Origin: Balneolales bacterium
Lineage (GTDB): Bacteria > Bacteroidota > Rhodothermia > Balneolales > Natronogracilivirgulaceae
Direction of reading: 5' to 3'
Assembly (NCBI GenBank): GCA_007132495.1
Contig: SLOL01000043.1
Span: 1 to 41,762, forward strand
DNA length: 41,762 nt
The translations under genes and the position numbers were made by a program. The first letter of the stretch is position 1. The number at the start of each line of letters is the position of its first letter. This document shows positions 32,801 through 41,187 of the stretch, piece after piece. A model generated the notes under the pieces. The model worked only from the letters and a program-made list of their open reading frames with translations, did no database searches and had not been told where the DNA came from.

Positions 32801-34236
32801 ACAACCCGCTGTACCGCGAAGATGTGGCCATTAATGGGGTTTCCGACGTGGAACGGGGGACGGTGGAACTCATCGAGGACAATTCAAAGATCCGTTATAC
32901 CGCTGAAGCGGGGTTTACCGGTATGATTACATTCACCTACAGGATTGTCAATGAGAGCGGTTACGTCTCCTATCCGGCCACGGTTACTGTGACGATATGG
33001 GAAGGACTGATCCCCTATTATCCGCGGCTGGCAGACGACTTTTTTATATACCATGATCTTGTCCGTTTGAATGACCGGCGTGAGTTCATTATAAGCGGAA
33101 TGGATATGAGAGAGATAGAAGCAGCCATTTTCTTTGACCAGCATGGGGTTTCGCATGAGCTGGGGTCGCTGGGGGGCCGGACGACCCGTGCCGAAGCCCT
33201 GAACCGGAATGGAGTGGTGGTCGGTCAAAGTATGAACGAGGATGAGATCCGGACGCCTTACCGCTGGTCGGAAGAGGAGCTCATGGAACCGTTACCGGCT
33301 CCTGATACCAGAATGGAGTTTCCCGAATCAGACAGGGCGCTTTCCTTTGTGACTTCCGAATCATTCGAAACCATGTCGGCCGTCACCGCATCTGCGGAAG
33401 CTATGCTGCCGGTATCAACAACAACCGGAAGACCGGTGATCGAGGTTGATCCGTTACCGCGTATTGCCGATGAATTACAGCAAACACAGACCTCCATGTC
33501 TGAAAATGAACCTGTGACAGCGGATAATCCGCAAATGACAGGTGATGTTATTGTGGAACCTGTTGCAATGGAAGGAAGCGCTCTGGACATCAATGACCAT
33601 AACAGGATTGCAGGCTTCCTTGGGCCTTATCCCATGGTATGGACCGGTGACGAATACATCAATCTTTTCGAAAGATTAGAGAGCTATGGTCTGGCTTCAG
33701 CGGTCAACAATCAGGGCATGATCGCCGGCAGTATGATTGATATTGAGACCGAAGAGATGCAGGGTTTTCTATGGCAGGAACAGGACAATGAAGAAGTTGA
33801 CCAGAGGGACAGGTTGATCCTCATGGGTTCACTGGGAGGATCCGTAACCATGGTTTCTTCCCTGAATGAGGCCGGTCATGCCGTTGGCTATTCGCAGGTG
33901 GTATCGGATGAAGAAGAAAGATGGTGGGTCGAACCGTTTCTCTGGACGCCGGAGGAGGGGATGATATCACTCGGTACATTGGGCGGTAACGAAGGTCTGG
34001 CTTTGGATATCAACTCCAACCAGCAGATTGTGGGTACCGCCCGGGATGAAAGCGGGGCTTTTGTGGGTTTTCTCTGGATGAACGGCAGGATGTACGATGT
34101 CAATGACTTCATCAGAGAAGAGGGCTTTACGGCAGGTGTTGTTTTCGATATCACGGATAACGGCATGATGAGTGTTCTTGGTCACAACCGCGAAGGGGAA
34201 ACCGAGGTCATTATCCTGGAACCCGATGTACGCTGA
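29857..34236 (+). CDS. Large secreted mosaic subtilisin-like protease with HAF repeats
   Basis: A 1459-aa exported protein. Signal peptide: MPGKITAFVFIILFGSFLSAFSQ. Order of parts (approximate residues): carboxypeptidase-regulatory-like domain (28-75); a beta domain with NYPNPF, VYNIIGQRI and LSTGIYLVRL, the pattern of a type A T9SS sorting domain (90-170); a second Ig-like domain (225-260); a divergent S8 subtilase (490-800) with His in HGYHVLGI (near 543), TSAGN (oxyanion Asn) and GTSMATPQAAG (catalytic Ser near 769), the Asp probably in MADAFGDG; a Ca-loop region DSDGD and LNADGRTGGD (860-890); a Big_9/cadherin-like domain (960-1045); and HAF repeats with LGSLGG or LGTLGG to the end (1100-1430). 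The start follows AGAGGGT. Confidence 0.85.
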   Translation: MSMPGKITAFVFIILFGSFLSAFSQDREMVEVRVTDQLTEEPVPSATVMLYGDGEIIDSSLTDDSGFAELSLYATDVPESSAELPSSFEVSDNYPNPFVDQTRMDLAIPEEQTITAEVYNIIGQRIMTREMALTPGQYHLDLSLSHLSTGIYLVRLKGHEQQTVTITKTGARNMFGGMAGSPTGSFRISGGGKVPVKPAELSDARTARTSQPDNQASDSGFKTNASIMEEYEFEIRVSKEGYADWSGVRSLSREGPVEVALLRESRVTIVTVTDAEEEVEADLTISGDEMATTITTPEQMVLPAGEYHATGQSEEWYYDDTFRIAASDTTIVLEPVGPLKGVLLAGESELPVIEATRNLHIPIPQREEEIESDPGLQNEGRVLRTELEVTFDHEATVEQVNEFLERHEAGIVSMREGLSLMVIRFPDPGNIEQLNALIDRMESDDLVLYTLKSAIVEKQLFLEEQEEEERRKIPDGVNNFERIDHHLAIRGHGAWNARHHLQQEGDHPWLMMADAFGDGAPDEDVGFVVDADEDDFETDNTHNHGYHVLGIIIGAFEPVPFLPSGTDDVTGIFPDEMKARFVDIRSDEANTWPRRMNLMIDRINDILDEDPDARIIVNTSLNSRVYDDQNNPAVSWIQRVRGGTIAMAGVGNGLEHRFIHFTSAGNAAYSSGTPLPLEDHWIAQDNSMFAHAALGEPELSIFGISVEIPNLTNTFVVENRVNTPHSTTDDQRPVPGCAHETSVMKGNLSGIGTDVWSFTATWPGSATGTSMATPQAAGVAAWVWSLSPGLTVLQVKELINETTEARMINDTDDAGCNDIYPEPVIDAYAAVLRAGGEDVRRALLDVHETGQFDEQDLQTFVDEFEDSDGDLDYSRYDLNADGRTGGDARDRFDLTMDGQYGQVTFQAKGFDITYNEGSLQDVDILCYYAFSDLYEGDAEVRDEILDQPCGFDDLRKTPIAMDDFATVVQGSSVDINVMINDHNPLYREDVAINGVSDVERGTVELIEDNSKIRYTAEAGFTGMITFTYRIVNESGYVSYPATVTVTIWEGLIPYYPRLADDFFIYHDLVRLNDRREFIISGMDMREIEAAIFFDQHGVSHELGSLGGRTTRAEALNRNGVVVGQSMNEDEIRTPYRWSEEELMEPLPAPDTRMEFPESDRALSFVTSESFETMSAVTASAEAMLPVSTTTGRPVIEVDPLPRIADELQQTQTSMSENEPVTADNPQMTGDVIVEPVAMEGSALDINDHNRIAGFLGPYPMVWTGDEYINLFERLESYGLASAVNNQGMIAGSMIDIETEEMQGFLWQEQDNEEVDQRDRLILMGSLGGSVTMVSSLNEAGHAVGYSQVVSDEEERWWVEPFLWTPEEGMISLGTLGGNEGLALDINSNQQIVGTARDESGAFVGFLWMNGRMYDVNDFIREEGFTAGVVFDITDNGMMSVLGHNREGETEVIILEPDVR

Positions 34237-34260
34237 TACCTGCGGAGAATTGCGGCAAGG

Positions 34261-35196
34261 TCAGTCAGAGTAGGTTGTATCCGGCAGGGCCAGGGAGTCC
34301 GTCTCTGTCTGTGATAATTGCAAAGTGTCGGATTCACTATTGCGTGACCCGGCTTCCGCTTCCACTGGCAATAATGGATCAGGGTTATATTCGGTCTCCA
34401 GCGTATCCGGTGACGGGGTAATTTCATCTTCAATGGGTTCTGTCACATCCTCTTCAGGCAGAAAGGTGATACCGCTTAGCTGAGTCATCTGGTTCAGTAT
34501 CCAGTGACTCCGCTCTTCCACAAACGGGGAGGGTGGATTAGCCCGCATTCTGTTCGGATTTGGCAGTACCGCCGCCAGCCTGGCGGACTCGATCGGCTCC
34601 AGCCGGCCGGCCGGCACCCCGAACAGTTCCTGTGAGCTTTTGCCGATACCGTGCAGTCCCGGCCCGAATTCGGCAATATTGAGGTACACCTCCATAATCC
34701 GGTCTTTTGACCAGAAAATTTCGATCAACAGCGTGATGCTCGCTTCCAGCCCCTTTCGAACCCAGGAGTGATCCGGCCACAAATAGAGGTTTTTAGCCAC
34801 CTGTTGTGAAATGGTACTTGCGCCGCGTTGCCGGATTCCCTCATTGCGCTCCTCCCAGGCTGTTTTTATCGCCTCAATGTCAAAACCCCGATGTTCCCGG
34901 AACCGCTGATCTTCGGATGCTATAACCGCCCACCGGAGATGGTGTGGGATGTCGTCTGTGTCTACCCACCAGGTTCGCAGGTTGTAACGCTCGATTTCGG
35001 ATTCCGATCGGTCATGCTGCAAAGTAAATGCGGTAAAAGGTGGATTCACCCATCGAAGCATGATCACCGACCCGGTCAACATGAACAGAAAAAAAGCCGC
35101 CACGAGACATAAAACAACACCGTAACGAAGTACGCTTCGCATCGGCGAGGTATTATTCTGAGGTGCGTTATGTTTGTAGTCCGATATGGTGCTCAT
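34261..35196 (-). CDS. mtgA: Monofunctional peptidoglycan glycosyltransferase MtgA
   Basis: A 311-aa GT51 glycosyltransferase that polymerises lipid II into glycan chains. A membrane anchor lies near residues 25-48. GT51 motifs are VIASEDQRFREHRGFD (catalytic Glu), RGASTISQQVAKNLYLW, RKGLEASITLLIE and KDRIMEVYLNIAEFG. The core ends near residue 230. The last 75 residues are an unusual acidic, Pro-rich tail (EEDVTEPIEDEITPSPDTLE and onward) not found in the E. coli enzyme. No transpeptidase domain is present. It converges on the giant protease gene with a 24-nt gap. Confidence 0.93.
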   Translation of the reverse strand: MSTISDYKHNAPQNNTSPMRSVLRYGVVLCLVAAFFLFMLTGSVIMLRWVNPPFTAFTLQHDRSESEIERYNLRTWWVDTDDIPHHLRWAVIASEDQRFREHRGFDIEAIKTAWEERNEGIRQRGASTISQQVAKNLYLWPDHSWVRKGLEASITLLIEIFWSKDRIMEVYLNIAEFGPGLHGIGKSSQELFGVPAGRLEPIESARLAAVLPNPNRMRANPPSPFVEERSHWILNQMTQLSGITFLPEEDVTEPIEDEITPSPDTLETEYNPDPLLPVEAEAGSRNSESDTLQLSQTETDSLALPDTTYSD

Positions 35197-35254
35197 GCCT
35201 GTTATAACGGAAACGGCCGGTGAAAATTAGGTCGCCGGACCAGGTTATACCGGT

Positions 35255-35293
35255 AAAAAAAAAGCGTGGCTGTGAAAAAGTTCACAGCCACGC
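35255..35293 (-). terminator. Intrinsic terminator of the DUF4382 lipoprotein gene
   Basis: GCGTGGCTGTGAA (35264-35276) and TTCACAGCCACGC (35281-35293) form a perfect 13-bp stem with a 4-nt loop. The A-run at 35255-35263 is a nine-base T-run on the minus strand. It lies 111 nt past the lipoprotein stop codon. Confidence 0.9.
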
Positions 35294-35403
35294 TTCATCC
35301 ATTGCAATCAACGGGCAGTCCCAGGTCGATATGGATTTACAGGAGACTCACTGAGACCGTCGAAATGGCCCGGTTCGTTGCATGGGTTGTAATCCGGGGA
35401 TGA

Positions 35404-36237
35404 TTATTCGTCACCCTCTTCATCTCCGTTTAACGTTATAGTTCCGATATCGGTGGATTCACCAACTTCTACTTGAACATCGGTTATATCCTCTGCCTCA
35501 AGTTCATCGTGATCCACGGATACGGTATAGGATCCTTCCTCCAGTCCGACCAGCATAAATGATCCGTCGGTGGTTTCCGGTATGGAGGTAGAGAGGGTAT
35601 CGTCACCCTGTATGGCATATACAAACGGCTCTGAATCAGCAGGCTCAACAGTTCCGGCGATATTGCCTGTAATCGCTTCATCAGTAGCACGGATGACGGG
35701 TTTCAGCAGATATTCTATACCGGATTGTTCGGTACCGCGTACAACGACCGATCGGTGAGCATCAAAATCAAGCAGCAGGGTATATGTGATACCAGGCTGA
35801 ATTTCGGCATCTACATTCAGCTTGACGCCTGTCTGTTCACCGCTGGGAACGAACATATCGTGAGCTTCACCGTCCAACACGACATTGTGGCCTTCTTCGC
35901 TGAGGATAAGGCGAACTTGTTCATACGTGCCTGCTTCCAATTCAGCTACGCCGAGCTGGACCATATTTCCATTGGTCAGTTCAAGCAGGTCGTAGGATTG
36001 ATTGGGGCTGCTGAGCTCTATCCAGCCTGTATCCTCATCTGCCGTATTGTTCACCTCTACGCGTTCAATGAATACATTAACTTCCTGGTAGTCGCCCGGT
36101 GCATCATGCAACATTACCTCCATGGTTCCGGTATCTCCATCGGACCCGGTATCCAGCGGACTGTCACATGCGGTAAATGCAAACATGAAAGCGATAAAAA
36201 GTACAAATGGCAGTGTGGTTATTTTTTGATTAAACAT
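35404..36237 (-). CDS. DUF4382 lipoprotein with carboxypeptidase-regulatory-like C-terminus
   Basis: A 277-aa lipoprotein. The signal peptide is KITTLPFVLFIAFMFAFTAC with a lipobox (Cys24). The body matches DUF4382: TMEVMLHDAPGDYQEVNVFIERVEV, WIELSSPNQSYDLLELTNG, LEAGTYEQVRLILSE, TGVKLNVDAEIQPGITYTLLLDFDA and YLLKPVIRA. A second small beta domain (about 190-270, GSFMLVGLEEGSYTVSVDHDE) is a carboxypeptidase-regulatory-like fold. The tail is acidic (GDEEGDE). DUF4382 proteins are surface or periplasmic lipoproteins of unknown role. It is followed by a strong terminator and stands alone. Confidence 0.88.
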   Translation of the reverse strand: MFNQKITTLPFVLFIAFMFAFTACDSPLDTGSDGDTGTMEVMLHDAPGDYQEVNVFIERVEVNNTADEDTGWIELSSPNQSYDLLELTNGNMVQLGVAELEAGTYEQVRLILSEEGHNVVLDGEAHDMFVPSGEQTGVKLNVDAEIQPGITYTLLLDFDAHRSVVVRGTEQSGIEYLLKPVIRATDEAITGNIAGTVEPADSEPFVYAIQGDDTLSTSIPETTDGSFMLVGLEEGSYTVSVDHDELEAEDITDVQVEVGESTDIGTITLNGDEEGDE

Positions 36238-36482
36238 AATGACTTTGAGTTTATTAGATGATTAGTTGATTGGTTCCTGTTCTCGCTTCATATGACGATC
36301 GGAACCCGGAATAGTTACATAATTTTAATATCACTGATCCAAAGTGAGACCTTCGCTACATGGGCGGCATGGCACTATACTACTTAAATACAGCGCTGGA
36401 GGCAGCCGGTTTTAAGGCGGAGAAGTGCAGCTGTCGGGACCCTGGCCGGCGTTCAGGAAGGGTCTGGAAATGTTCAGAAGAT

Positions 36483-37901
36483 TCAGAAAAAGAACAGATG
36501 GGCCATAAGCGTGATGATGGGCAGGGTGATCACCGTTCGCAGCAGAAAGATGAGGATCAGCTCCCAGAGGTTCAGCGGGATTTTTGATTTGAGGATCAGT
36601 GCACCCACCTCGGACATGTAAATGAGCTGGCTTACCGAAAGTGCGGCTATCACGAAACGTGTCAGTTCGCTCTCGATGCCTGCAACCAGCACCGCCGGGA
36701 GGAACATATCGGCAAAACCGATCAGTGTGGCAGGAGCGGCCGCATGGGCTTCGGGTATCTGCAGCAGCTGCAGGAGCGGGATCATGGGATAGGACAGCCA
36801 GGTAAACAGCGGTGTGAATTCTGCCAGGATAAGTGCCATAACACCTATGGCGAAGACCAGTGGGAGCAATGAGAAAAAGATATCGGCAACATTGGTCATG
36901 GAATTTTGCAGCAGCTTGTACGGTCCCGGTGCTATTTTTGCACGGTTCATGGCTTTGAAAAGGGAATCTCCCAGAATATTGGTCCGGTAGATGTTTTCCT
37001 CTATAAGCCGCCGGCCGACCGGTTCGTAGTAGGTGTCCGGTTTACGGGAAAGGGGGAGTATGCGCGGCACCACCACCGCAGCTATAAGGCCGGAGACAAC
37101 CACGGTGCCGTAATACTGCAAAAACATATGATTCAGCCCCACAAAATTGATGATGACCAGGCTGAAAGCGATGGAGACGATCGAAAAATTGGTGGCGATC
37201 GCTGCAGCCTCTCTCCGGTTGTAATACCCGTTTTCATACTGCTGCATGGTGATCAGTACCCCTACCGTCCCGGAACCAAACCAGGAGGCGGTTGCATCGA
37301 TGGCACTGCGGCCCGGCAGGTTGAAGATCCGGCGGAACGGCTTGCGTACCAGGCTCCCGATGAATTCCATAAACCCGTAGTCGACCAGAAAAGGGAGAAA
37401 CAGGGCAGCAAACAGAAAGAAAGCAAGCAACACGGGAATAAGGTCACCGAGCATGAGACCGCCGGTATCGGCGGATATGATAAATAGCGGTCCCGTCTGC
37501 AGCAGGGTCATTGTAGCCAGAACCGCACCCGCCACTCGCAGCGTGAGCCAGACCGTCCCCGTGTGAAAGATTTCATACATGGTCCCCTCGTTGGCCCACT
37601 TAGGTTTTGTAATCTGCACATAGAACGTAATCAGCACGGAAGTCCAGAAGACAACAACAGCCACAACAGGAAGATAACCTTCCAGCAATGTCATAAGTCC
37701 ATAGGCCAGTACTCCCATCCCGACATTGATCGAATCATCAAACGTGAAGGGAATCAAAAACATGCCGATGCCGATCAGAGAGGGAAACAGAAACACAAAA
37801 AAGTTTCGCAGAGAAAACGCCCTGTGATCCGTAACTCCGTCCTTATCGGTACATGTTTTTCTTTCCGGTTCTGTATCACCTTCGGAATAGGGGGTGGACA
37901 T
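36483..37901 (-). CDS. YjiH-like nucleoside-recognition (Gate) membrane protein
   Basis: A 472-aa membrane protein with about 11 helices. The length, the N-terminal LRNFFVFLFPSLIGIGMFLIP segment and the spaced helices with a middle loop resemble the YjiH-like proteins that carry nucleoside-recognition (Gate) domains. Segments such as AIDATASWFGSGTVGVLITMQQYENGYYNRREAAAIATNFS and, at the end, PATLIGFADMFLPAVLVAGIESELTRFVIAALSVSQLIYMSEVG are typical of Gate domains. The transport substrate is unknown. It is the only gene in its transcription unit as far as can be seen. A 245-nt spacer separates it from the DUF4382 gene. Confidence 0.8.
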   Translation of the reverse strand: MSTPYSEGDTEPERKTCTDKDGVTDHRAFSLRNFFVFLFPSLIGIGMFLIPFTFDDSINVGMGVLAYGLMTLLEGYLPVVAVVVFWTSVLITFYVQITKPKWANEGTMYEIFHTGTVWLTLRVAGAVLATMTLLQTGPLFIISADTGGLMLGDLIPVLLAFFLFAALFLPFLVDYGFMEFIGSLVRKPFRRIFNLPGRSAIDATASWFGSGTVGVLITMQQYENGYYNRREAAAIATNFSIVSIAFSLVIINFVGLNHMFLQYYGTVVVSGLIAAVVVPRILPLSRKPDTYYEPVGRRLIEENIYRTNILGDSLFKAMNRAKIAPGPYKLLQNSMTNVADIFFSLLPLVFAIGVMALILAEFTPLFTWLSYPMIPLLQLLQIPEAHAAAPATLIGFADMFLPAVLVAGIESELTRFVIAALSVSQLIYMSEVGALILKSKIPLNLWELILIFLLRTVITLPIITLMAHLFFF

Positions 37902-38297
37902 ATGTGCGCAGGCCGTTTGCGGGTATCATTCAGGATTACTATCGGACAGTTACTTCAAGCTGAGGATGCATCCATCTTCCTGCCCAGGAATTGTACGGAT
38001 TCATTGTACGGATTCAATGTGTAAAGGTGAAACACTCTGGTTTAAAGCAATCAAACGCAGTAAAGGTAGGTGTTTCCTGTTCATTGAGCAACCCATTTTG
38101 AACAGGAATCTTTTACAGCATTCTCGATAACCAGCCGGGTTCAACCCCGGGCACAGGACCGTATTCCGGCCATTTCAAATGAGGTCAAAGTTGCTTTTTC
38201 AAGCTACAAAAATCCTGATATGATATCTATTTCAATGATTCACTTTTTCAATGTAATTTATACGGCAAATAACTATTGACCTAATAATGACAAGCCT
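37902..38297. other. Divergent intergenic region, YjiH-like gene / GH16 gene
   Basis: About 396 nt with no gene. It contains a perfect 13-bp tandem duplication at 37991-38016 and a small CCGGG...CCCGG stem near 38133-38149. Promoters for both divergent genes should lie here; I see no strong consensus match. Confidence 0.5.
37991..38016. repeat. 13-bp tandem duplication
   Basis: TTGTACGGATTCA (37991-38003) is repeated at once (38004-38016) without mismatch, 90 nt upstream of the YjiH-like start on the minus strand. It could be a slippage product or a doubled regulatory site. Confidence 0.75.
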
Positions 38298-39089
38298 ATG
38301 CGAAGCGTGATCTTACTTTTGGTTATTGGTGCTTTTATTTTTGGATCCTGCAGCAATCAGGGGGAGCCTGGAGGATGGCAACTGGTATGGAGTGATGAAT
38401 TTGACTATGAAGGACTGCCGGATCCGGAGAAATGGTCATACGACATCGGATATATAGCCAATAATGAGAAGCAATATTATACCGAATCCCGGCTGGAGAA
38501 TGCACGTGTGGAGGAGGGGAATTTGATCATAGAGGCGAGGAAAGAGTCATGGGAGGACTTTGATTATACCTCAGCCAGACTTGTGACTCGTGGGAAGGAA
38601 TCGTGGACGTATGGACGATTCGAAGTCAGGGCCAGGCTTCCCACAGGAACAGGAACCTGGCCTGCGATCTGGATGCTCGGCACAAATATCAGTGAAGTAG
38701 GCTGGCCGGCATGTGGAGAGATTGACATTATGGAAAATGTGGGTTTTGATCCGCATATGGTACATGGCAATGTACATACGCAGGCCTACAACCATACCAA
38801 AGGGACTCATAAGGGGGATGAAATCGAGCTTGAACAACCCTGGGAGGAATTCCATGTATATGCCATCGAGTGGTTTGAAGACCGGATCGATTTTTTCGTG
38901 GATGACACAAAATACTTCACATTTGAAAAAGAGTCGGATGATGACGACGTCTGGCCTTTCGACAAACCGCATTATCTGCTGCTCAATCTTGCCATAGGCG
39001 GGGACTGGGGCGGCATTGAAGGAATTGATGATGAATTATTCCCCCATCGCTTTCATATCGATTATGTCCGGGTATATGAACAGCAATAG
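38298..39089 (+). CDS. Glycoside hydrolase family 16 beta-glucanase lipoprotein
   Basis: A 263-aa GH16 enzyme, laminarinase-like, that cuts beta-1,3 or mixed-linked glucans by a retaining mechanism. The signal peptide MRSVILLLVIGAFIFGSC ends in lipid-modified Cys18. The catalytic motif is Glu141-Ile-Asp143-Ile-Met-Glu146 in CGEIDIMENVG (nucleophile Glu141, acid/base Glu146). LVWSDEFDYEGLPDPEKW at the start, RFEVRARLPTGTGTWPAIWMLG and LNLAIGGDWGG near the end are typical of the family. As a surface or periplasmic lipoprotein it likely serves algal or marine glucan use. There is no SusC/SusD pair nearby, so this is not a full polysaccharide locus. Confidence 0.93.
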   Translation: MRSVILLLVIGAFIFGSCSNQGEPGGWQLVWSDEFDYEGLPDPEKWSYDIGYIANNEKQYYTESRLENARVEEGNLIIEARKESWEDFDYTSARLVTRGKESWTYGRFEVRARLPTGTGTWPAIWMLGTNISEVGWPACGEIDIMENVGFDPHMVHGNVHTQAYNHTKGTHKGDEIELEQPWEEFHVYAIEWFEDRIDFFVDDTKYFTFEKESDDDDVWPFDKPHYLLLNLAIGGDWGGIEGIDDELFPHRFHIDYVRVYEQQ

Positions 39090-39164
39090 GTACGGGTTTC
39101 CCGCTTGCTTCTCTTGCTGTCTGCTGCAGCTTGCATGCTCCTGTATTGCGGAAAGCCGCCATGG

Positions 39165-39653
39165 TCATTTCATATTGATAAACTGAAGCGGCACACTGAA
39201 GTTTTTCGACTTCAGGATCCGGATCACTTCCTGCAGGTCATCAATTTTTTTGGCTGTAACACGGACCTGGTTGTCCTGAATCGCCGGCTGAACCTTCAAT
39301 TTTGTGTTTTTTATCTCTTTTACAATTTTTTTGGCCGTTTCACGGTCGATTCCCTCGGTAATGACCGCACTCTGTTTGACGGCGCCCGAGCTGCTGCCCT
39401 CTTCCTCACCAAACTCCAGAACTTTGGGATCCAGCCCGCGCTTGATAAAATGTTTGGTCAGCATCTCTTTAACAGCTTTCAGCTTCATGCTTTCGGCTGC
39501 AGTGATATCAATCCGGTTATTTTTTTTCGAGTAGACTACTTCGGTATGGAGACCTTTAAAATCATAACGGGTCGATACCTCCTTAAGGGTGTTGTTAACG
39601 GCATTGTCTACTTCCTGGGTATTGATTTCGTTTACAATATCGAATGACGGCAT
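39165..39653 (-). CDS. yajQ: YajQ-family nucleotide-binding protein
   Basis: A 162-aa YajQ-family protein, starting MPSFDIVNEINTQEVDNAVNN and containing TRYDFKG, RIDITAAESMKLKAVKEML and IVKEIKNTKLKVQPAIQDNQVRVTAKKIDDLQEVI. YajQ has two ferredoxin-like subdomains and binds nucleotides. Some Xanthomonas members (Xc_3703-type) bind cyclic di-GMP and affect gene expression, while the E. coli role is unclear. Length is normal. It converges on the GH16 gene. The gene 226 nt away on the plus strand is a cold-shock protein, so the two diverge. Confidence 0.93.
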   Translation of the reverse strand: MPSFDIVNEINTQEVDNAVNNTLKEVSTRYDFKGLHTEVVYSKKNNRIDITAAESMKLKAVKEMLTKHFIKRGLDPKVLEFGEEEGSSSGAVKQSAVITEGIDRETAKKIVKEIKNTKLKVQPAIQDNQVRVTAKKIDDLQEVIRILKSKNFSVPLQFINMK

Positions 39654-39879
39654 GGATTCTGGATTTGATTATAGAATATACCCGCAATATAAAAACCTGT
39701 CAGAACAAAAGGATAAGCAAAATTTAACGGGTGAAGATATGTCTATGAATTGCGCATTCAATAAAAATTTATTACTCTTGCTAAAGGTTCTGTTTCTATC
39801 AGTATGGCTCCATGATATTTGGATGCCGGGAAACGGAGTCTTGAAGATGAAATACTCAATATGATGAAGGTACAAGATT
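39654..39879 (+). other. Long leader of the cold-shock gene and yajQ upstream region
   Basis: A 226-nt divergent spacer. Cold-shock genes often have long 5'-UTRs that change fold with temperature, and the sequence from about 39740 to 39879 is AT-rich and gene-free. A short frame at 39589-39864 overlaps yajQ and has no family match. No known element is identified. Confidence 0.35.
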
Positions 39880-40092
39880 ATGTCAGAAGAAAGAGAAAAA
39901 GGTGTGGTTAAATGGTTCAATGGCGGCAAAGGCTTTGGATTCATTAACAGAGAAAGTGGAGATGATGTATTTGTCCACTTCAGTGAAATTCAGGAAGAAG
40001 GTTTTAAATCTTTGGATGAAGGCCAGGAGGTAGAATTCAGCATTGCAGAGGGTGAAAAGGGATTATACGCTAAGGAAGTAATCAAGATTTAG
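39880..40092 (+). CDS. Cold-shock protein (CspA family)
   Basis: A 70-aa cold-shock domain protein. RNP1 is KGFGFINRE and RNP2 is VFVHFSEI, with the first strand [14 protein letters not shown] intact. It should bind single-stranded RNA or DNA and act as an RNA chaperone. The net charge is acidic (EEREK start, [10 protein letters not shown]). Length is normal for CspA. An intrinsic terminator follows 20 nt after its stop, so it is monocistronic. Confidence 0.95.
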   Translation: MSEEREKGVVKWFNGGKGFGFINRESGDDVFVHFSEIQEEGFKSLDEGQEVEFSIAEGEKGLYAKEVIKI

Positions 40093-40111
40093 CAGTAGTT
40101 CTTCGTTTAAG

Positions 40112-40158
40112 GGTTCCCGCTTAAGTCCTGCCCATGGAATTGCGGGAACCGTTTTTTT
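40112..40158 (+). terminator. Intrinsic terminator of the cold-shock gene
   Basis: GGTTCCCGC (40112-40120) and GCGGGAACC (40142-40150) form a perfect 9-bp stem with a 21-nt loop, followed by a T-run at 40152-40158. Confidence 0.85.
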
Positions 40159-40299
40159 AAGAGTGATTTCAGAGACGCGTATTTCTGATCTCCGGGGAAT
40201 GTTGTGTAGTGGAAGAGCTGTTTAAAGGTCGTGGTAAAATCGATGTCTGAACAGGTCTACCCGTAAAATGCAACTGATCTAAAACAACGGAATGGAGTA

Positions 40300-41124
40300 T
40301 TACTTTGCCCTCCCACCGGAAATCGGATCCGGTTTGTGTGGAGCCAGGTATTTCTTACCGTTATAAATCACAACGAACAGCGGCAACAATACCCAGAATG
40401 CCAGAATGATCAATTCGAAGCTCATTTTTGCTGCCTGGGTGGCTGTGTCGGACATTCCGAGTGGATTCGGGGTATTGGTGGATGCATGGAACAGCATGGG
40501 TATCAGAAGGGCTCCGTTGGTGGAATTGTACAGCCAGGCCATGACGATCGACCAGAGTGGGAGTATGATCAGAAACCCGAAGAAATCTCCGGACTCGTAG
40601 GATGCTCCTCCAAAATACACTACCGGGAAATGCCATACGGCCCATATCAGGCCGACAACAATCGCGCTGGTCAGTGCGGAATATTTCTGCTGGAGTCGTG
40701 GTTGCAAAAAACCCCGCCAACCGAATTCTTCCAATGCGCCGGCGATCAACAAGGTGGTGAAGAATCTGGCAGGGTATTCATACGCCGGTCGATCAGCCAA
40801 TGTAACAGGTGTTCCAAACAGTGACATGGCGAGCAGCACAAATACATCGATGAAAGGCAGCAGGAGCGCCAACAGGTACCAGCGGGGCCGGATCCGCCAT
40901 TTCAATACCCGGCCTGTCAGTCCCCGAACTTGTTCGTGTGACAGCCAGGTGACCAGTAGTGCGGCAATCAGCGGACCCCAGGCAAACGGGATTTGCATCC
41001 ATCTATCGTCAGTCATACCAAGAGGCCGCACCAACAATTCCCAGTAACTCCATGACCAGATACAACTCAGCAGGAGAAATGATACAACGGGGTGGCTTCG
41101 AATAAGTGAGTGAAGATACTTCAT
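40300..41124 (-). CDS. CPBP-family intramembrane metalloprotease
   Basis: A 274-aa membrane protein of the CPBP (CAAX protease and bacteriocin-processing) family. The EExxxR motif is Glu132-Glu133-Phe-Gly-Trp-Arg in LEEFGWRGFLQPRLQ. A second His-containing helix, LIWAVWHFPVVYFGG, and a third, GALLIPMLFHASTNTPNP, complete the usual catalytic His sites. About seven membrane helices are visible. The natural substrate is unknown; members process membrane or secreted peptides. It lies 63 nt past the stop of the DUF5916 gene, same strand, so it could follow in the same transcript. Confidence 0.88.
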   Translation of the reverse strand: MKYLHSLIRSHPVVSFLLLSCIWSWSYWELLVRPLGMTDDRWMQIPFAWGPLIAALLVTWLSHEQVRGLTGRVLKWRIRPRWYLLALLLPFIDVFVLLAMSLFGTPVTLADRPAYEYPARFFTTLLIAGALEEFGWRGFLQPRLQQKYSALTSAIVVGLIWAVWHFPVVYFGGASYESGDFFGFLIILPLWSIVMAWLYNSTNGALLIPMLFHASTNTPNPLGMSDTATQAAKMSFELIILAFWVLLPLFVVIYNGKKYLAPHKPDPISGGRAK

Positions 41125-41187
41125 AGTCGCTGTATTTTATTATGCAGAAATTCGTAAATATGCAGAAATTCGTAAAGAAAGGATTTC

